Shown here: one piece after another, positions 6,392 through 8,656 of the stretch
How the letters are laid out: each line of letters opens with the position of its first letter
Position numbering within the stretch: the first letter of the stretch is position 1
Source: Giesbergeria sp.
Lineage (GTDB): Bacteria; Pseudomonadota; Gammaproteobacteria; Burkholderiales; Burkholderiaceae_C
Reading direction: 5' to 3'
NCBI GenBank assembly: GCA_017998735.1
Contig: JAGOCN010000050.1
Span: forward strand, 1 to 8,656
DNA length: 8,656 nt
Notes under the pieces: model-generated
The model's input: the letters and a program-made list of their open reading frames with translations, nothing else
What the model was told of the DNA's origin: nothing
The model's database searches: none
Translations under genes and position numbers: made by a program

Positions 6392-6448
6392 ATGCGCGAC
6401 CATTCCCTTCGTTTCCAAGGCGTCAGTCCAGGCATCGTTGGCCCCTGA
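6392..6448 (+). CDS. Possible 18-residue leader peptide upstream of rne
   Basis: ATG at 6392 opens 18 codons (MRDHSLRFQGVSPGIVGP) ending in TGA at 6446-6448. AAAAGG at 6376-6381, directly after a GTCTG-AAA-CAGAC hairpin, is a plausible Shine-Dalgarno 10 nt upstream. The stop codon is exactly the three-base loop of the terminator-like hairpin at 6440-6454, an arrangement in which a terminating ribosome would prevent that hairpin from folding. The same frame is open back to 6098, but the longer version has no sign of being a protein. The peptide has no run of one amino acid that would identify a sensed metabolite. It may be chance. Confidence 0.25.
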   Translation: MRDHSLRFQGVSPGIVGP

Positions 6449-6463
6449 GGGGCCTTTTGTATT
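6440..6463 (+). terminator. Terminator-like hairpin inside the rne leader
   Basis: GGCCCC (6440-6445) and GGGGCC (6449-6454) make a perfect six-pair GC stem with the loop TGA, followed by TTTTGTATTG, a moderate T-rich tail. This is the form of a Rho-independent terminator read on the plus strand. As rne begins only 84 nt further on, it would act as an attenuator of rne or as the end of a short leader RNA. It could also be simply a stable 5' UTR hairpin, since the T-tract is interrupted. Confidence 0.5.
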
Positions 6464-6475
6464 GTTTGGAATTCC

Positions 6476-6520
6476 GGGGTTTCCAGCCTGCAGCCAGCGT
6501 GCTGCAGCTTTGGCAACCCC
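6476..6520 (+). promoter_or_regulatory. Long imperfect stem-loop before the rne ribosome-binding site
   Basis: GGGGTT (6476-6481) pairs with AACCCC (6515-6520), CCA (6483-6485) with TGG (6511-6513), and CTGCAG (6488-6493) with CTGCAG (6502-6507), giving about 15 nested base pairs with a 1x1 mismatch, a small internal loop and an 8-nt apical loop. It ends 12 nt before the ribosome-binding site of rne. Position and shape recall the hairpins of the E. coli rne 5' UTR that RNase E binds, but there is no sequence similarity that I can claim. Confidence 0.5.
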
Positions 6521-6527
6521 CCAGTCA

Positions 6528-6538
6528 CCTTTAAAGGA
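6528..6538 (+). promoter_or_regulatory. rne ribosome-binding site within a palindrome
   Basis: AAAGGA (6533-6538) is a good Shine-Dalgarno 8 nt before the rne ATG at 6547. Its core is the right half of the perfect 10-nt palindrome CCTTTAAAGG (6528-6537), so a CCT/AGG stem or an RNA-RNA contact could partly mask it. The site fixes the rne start. Confidence 0.65.
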
Positions 6539-6546
6539 AACGCATC

Positions 6547-8656
6547 ATGAAGCGGATGCTGATCAACGCCACGCAGCCCGAAGAACGCCGCCTGGCCATC
6601 GTTGATGGACAAAAACTCCTCGACTACGAGATCGAGATCGAAGGGCGCGAACAGCGCAAGGGCAACATCTACAAGGCCGTCGTCACCCGCGTCGAGCCTT
6701 CGCTGGAAGCCTGCTTTGTCGACTACGGCGAAGACCGCCACGGCTTTTTGCCGTTCAAGGAAATCTCAAAGCAGTACTTTGCTCCGGGCGTCTCGCCCAG
6801 CCAGGCGCGCATCAGCGATGTGATCCGCGAAGGCCAGGAATTGCTGATCCAGGTGGAAAAGGAAGAGCGCGGCAACAAGGGCGCGGCTTTGACCACGTTC
6901 ATCAGCCTGGCCGGCCGCTATGTGGTCTTGATGCCGAACAACCCGCGCGGCGGCGGTGTGTCGCGCCGCATCGAGGGCGAGGACCGCGCCGAGCTCAAGG
7001 AGAACATGGACCAGTTGGAATACCCCAACGGCATGTCCATCATTGCGCGCACCGCCGGCATTGGCAGGAGCGCCCCCGAGCTGCAGTGGGACCTGAACTA
7101 CCTGCTGAAACTGTGGAATGCGATTGACGGCGCTGCCAAAGGCGCCAAGGGCGCTTTTCTGATTTACCAGGAATCGAGCCTGGTGATCCGCGCCATCCGC
7201 GACTACTTCAGCAACGACATCGGTGACATCCTCATCGACACCGACGACATTTACGAGCAGGCGCAGCAGTTCATGGCGCATGTCATGCCCGAACATGCCG
7301 CCCGCGTGAAACGCTACCGCGACGACGCGGCGCTGTTCAGCCGCTTTCAGATCGAGCACCAGATCGAATCGGCCTATGCCCGCACGGTGCAGCTGCCCAG
7401 TGGCGGCGCCATCGTCATCGACCACACCGAAGCGCTGGTCAGCGTGGACGTGAACTCGGCGCGCGCCATCAAGGGCGGCGACATCGAGGAAACCGCCACC
7501 CGCACCAACCTGGAAGCGGCCGACGAAGTGGCGCGCCAGATGCGTCTGCGCGACCTGGGCGGCCTGATCGTGATCGACTTCATCGACATGGACGAAAGCA
7601 AGAACCGCCGCGATGTGGAAAACCGCCTGCGCGACGCGCTGCGCCAGGACCGCGCCCGCGTGCAGTTTGGCGCCATCAGCAAGTTCGGCCTGCTGGAGAT
7701 GAGCCGCCAGCGCCTCAAGCCGGCATTGAGCGAAGGCTCGTCCATTCCCTGCCCGCGCTGCGGTGGCTCGGGCCACATCCGCGACACCGAATCGTCGGCG
7801 CTGCAGATCCTGCGCATCATCCAGGAAGAGTCCATGAAGGACAACACGGCCGCCGTGCACTGCCAGGTGCCGGTGGAGGTGGCCAGCTTCCTGCTGAACG
7901 AAAAGCGCACCGAAATCGCCAAGATCGAGTTGAAACAGCGCGTGAACGTGCTGATGGTGCCGAACAAGGCCTTTGACACGCCGCACTACAAGCTCGAACG
8001 CCTGAAGCACGACGACCCGCGCCTGGACGACATGGAGGCGAGCTACAAGCTGGCCGAAGAGGTGGAAGACCCCACCGCCGTGACGCGCCGTTCGCAGGAG
8101 CCGACAAACAAGCAGACGCCGATCATCAAGGGCGTGCTGCCCGATGCACCCGCACCGCAGGCCGCACCGCGTGCCGAAGGCGAAGTGCGCCAGCCACGCG
8201 CCGGCCAGGGCCACCGCCCTGCCAGTGGAACCAGTGCAGCAGCCAGTGCAGCACCCACCGCCGCCCCGGTGCAGCCACCGGCCGCCGCACCCCGGCCGCA
8301 GCCCCAGCCCTACACGCCGCCGCACGCACCGCAGCACCAGGAGCAGGGCTTCTTTGCCTGGCTCAAGAGCCTGTTCGGCTTTGGTGAGCGCCCGGCCCCG
8401 GTGGCCGCGCCCATGCCCGCCCCGGCCCCGGCCCCGGCACCAGCGCCGATGGCCCAGCCAGGCACCGGCAACGGCATGCCCGCCGCACGCGAAGGCCGCC
8501 GCGACGGTGGCCGCAGCAGCAGCAGCAGTAACGGTGGCAACGGCGAAGGCCGCAGCGAAGGCCGTGGCCGGCGCGGCGAACGTTCCGGCAGCCGTGACGG
8601 AGCCCGTGACGGCAACCGCGATGGCAACCGTGACGGCAGCGCACGCGATGCCAATG
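6547..8656 (+). CDS. rne: Ribonuclease E, N-terminal 703 codons, cut by right edge
   Basis: RNase E is the membrane-associated endoribonuclease that initiates mRNA decay, processes rRNA and tRNA precursors and scaffolds the degradosome. From MKRMLINATQPEERRLAIVD (1-20) the catalytic half aligns closely with E. coli RNase E. An S1 domain lies at about 35-125, the 5'-monophosphate sensor has Arg168-Thr169, the DNase I-like domain has metal-binding Asp301 (VDVNSARA) and Asp344 (VIDFIDMD), and the Zn-link CPRCGGSG has Cys402 and Cys405. These sit one or two residues off the E. coli numbering. After about residue 520 the sequence becomes a low-complexity Pro/Ala, then Arg/Gly/Asp tail. Within it GFFAWLKSLFGFG (601-613) is an amphipathic segment resembling the membrane-targeting helix of E. 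coli RNase E. No stop codon is reached. The gene diverges from rluC across a 604-nt leader region. Confidence 0.97.
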   Translation, partial: MKRMLINATQPEERRLAIVDGQKLLDYEIEIEGREQRKGNIYKAVVTRVEPSLEACFVDYGEDRHGFLPFKEISKQYFAPGVSPSQARISDVIREGQELLIQVEKEERGNKGAALTTFISLAGRYVVLMPNNPRGGGVSRRIEGEDRAELKENMDQLEYPNGMSIIARTAGIGRSAPELQWDLNYLLKLWNAIDGAAKGAKGAFLIYQESSLVIRAIRDYFSNDIGDILIDTDDIYEQAQQFMAHVMPEHAARVKRYRDDAALFSRFQIEHQIESAYARTVQLPSGGAIVIDHTEALVSVDVNSARAIKGGDIEETATRTNLEAADEVARQMRLRDLGGLIVIDFIDMDESKNRRDVENRLRDALRQDRARVQFGAISKFGLLEMSRQRLKPALSEGSSIPCPRCGGSGHIRDTESSALQILRIIQEESMKDNTAAVHCQVPVEVASFLLNEKRTEIAKIELKQRVNVLMVPNKAFDTPHYKLERLKHDDPRLDDMEASYKLAEEVEDPTAVTRRSQEPTNKQTPIIKGVLPDAPAPQAAPRAEGEVRQPRAGQGHRPASGTSAAASAAPTAAPVQPPAAAPRPQPQPYTPPHAPQHQEQGFFAWLKSLFGFGERPAPVAAPMPAPAPAPAPAPMAQPGTGNGMPAAREGRRDGGRSSSSSNGGNGEGRSEGRGRRGERSGSRDGARDGNRDGNRDGSARDAN
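8419..8448 (+). repeat. Ala-Pro dipeptide repeat in rne
   Basis: Five Ala-Pro codon pairs (rne residues 625-634), mainly GCCCCG units, form a rigid proline-rich linker just after the putative membrane-targeting helix. Such tracts vary in length between strains. Confidence 0.7.
8515..8529 (+). repeat. AGC trinucleotide run (Ser5) in rne
   Basis: Four AGC codons plus AGT encode five serines (rne residues 657-661) at the start of the Gly/Arg-rich part. This is a short trinucleotide run that can slip by whole codons without breaking the frame. Confidence 0.7.
8593..8640 (+). repeat. Four 12-bp tandem repeats encoding RDG(A/N/S) in rne
   Basis: Four consecutive 12-bp units of the type CGTGACGGCAAC encode RDGA, RDGN, RDGN and RDGS from rne residue 683. 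The units differ at a few positions. They lie in an arginine-rich region expected to bind RNA, as the arginine-rich segments of E. coli RNase E do. Confidence 0.8.

Larger units (their letters stand above)
5943..6546. other. rluC-rne intergenic region, putative long rne leader
   Basis: These 604 nt separate the divergent rluC and rne genes and contain no reading frame that resembles a known protein. What is visible, left to right, is: a candidate rluC -10 box, a GCCTGC/GCAGGC stem (6069-6090), a 10-bp stem with a 24-nt loop (6126-6169), an AT-rich stem-loop (6291-6307), a GTCTG-AAA-CAGAC hairpin (6363-6375), an 18-codon frame with a possible ribosome-binding site (6392-6448), a terminator-like hairpin (6440-6454), a long imperfect stem (6476-6520) and a palindrome containing the rne ribosome-binding site (6528-6537). 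E. coli rne has a 361-nt leader whose hairpins let RNase E repress its own synthesis. That this leader serves the same purpose is inferred. Confidence 0.5.

Noticed and set aside
6098..6448. A 116-codon plus-strand frame before rne
   Set aside because: The composition is not protein-like, and hairpins crowd the region. Only its last 18 codons, with their own possible ribosome-binding site, are kept as a weak candidate.
6766..8337. A 523-codon open frame on the minus strand opposite rne
   Set aside because: The plus strand is unmistakably RNase E. GC-rich codon bias keeps an antisense frame open, and its translation is compositionally odd (long His/Val/Ala-rich runs) with no recognisable domain.

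Overview
This is a GC-rich stretch of bacterial chromosome with closely packed housekeeping genes. The protein sequences and gene neighbourhoods (rne/rluC divergent pair, hisI-hisE followed by a DUF4870-like membrane protein and a HIT protein) fit a betaproteobacterium of the order Burkholderiales, most likely family Comamonadaceae. That placement is an inference from family resemblance and gene order. I see no phage, plasmid, transposase, CRISPR, tRNA or rRNA genes.

Layout: almost everything from 1 to 5942 lies on the minus strand, and one gene, rne, lies on the plus strand from 6547 to the right edge. In transcription order the minus strand holds a first block: rluC (23S rRNA pseudouridine synthase), a HAD-family phosphatase resembling phosphoglycolate phosphatase, a small cytosolic Rieske 2Fe-2S protein and an SppA-type S49 membrane peptidase. 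These are joined by a 4-nt overlap, a 7-nt gap and a 1-nt gap. After 50 nt without a visible intrinsic terminator comes a second block: hisI and hisE (steps 3 and 2 of histidine biosynthesis), a DUF4870-like three-helix membrane protein, a patatin-like lipase and a HIT-family nucleotide hydrolase cut by the left edge. These are joined by a 5-nt gap, a 4-nt overlap, an 8-nt overlap and a 55-nt gap. Many junctions imply translational coupling.

The 604-nt region between rluC and rne (5943-6546) has no convincing long gene but is rich in structure. It contains a 10-bp hairpin, a short AT-rich stem-loop of a type I recall as dispersed in Comamonadaceae, an 18-codon reading frame whose stop codon sits in the loop of a terminator-like hairpin, a long imperfect stem just before the rne ribosome-binding site, and a perfect palindrome that contains that site. 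A perfect TATAAT on the plus strand inside the first codons of rluC would give rne a leader of about 600 nt. In E. coli, RNase E autoregulates through its long rne 5' UTR; this region is a candidate for an analogous betaproteobacterial leader with unrelated sequence. It is the most interesting part of the window.

The second point of interest is the sppA|hisI junction. hisI normally follows hisF, and sppA in related bacteria usually has other neighbours, so this looks like a synteny breakpoint (or an assembly join). Apart from these two points the window is ordinary, and I do not see a new defence or metabolic system.
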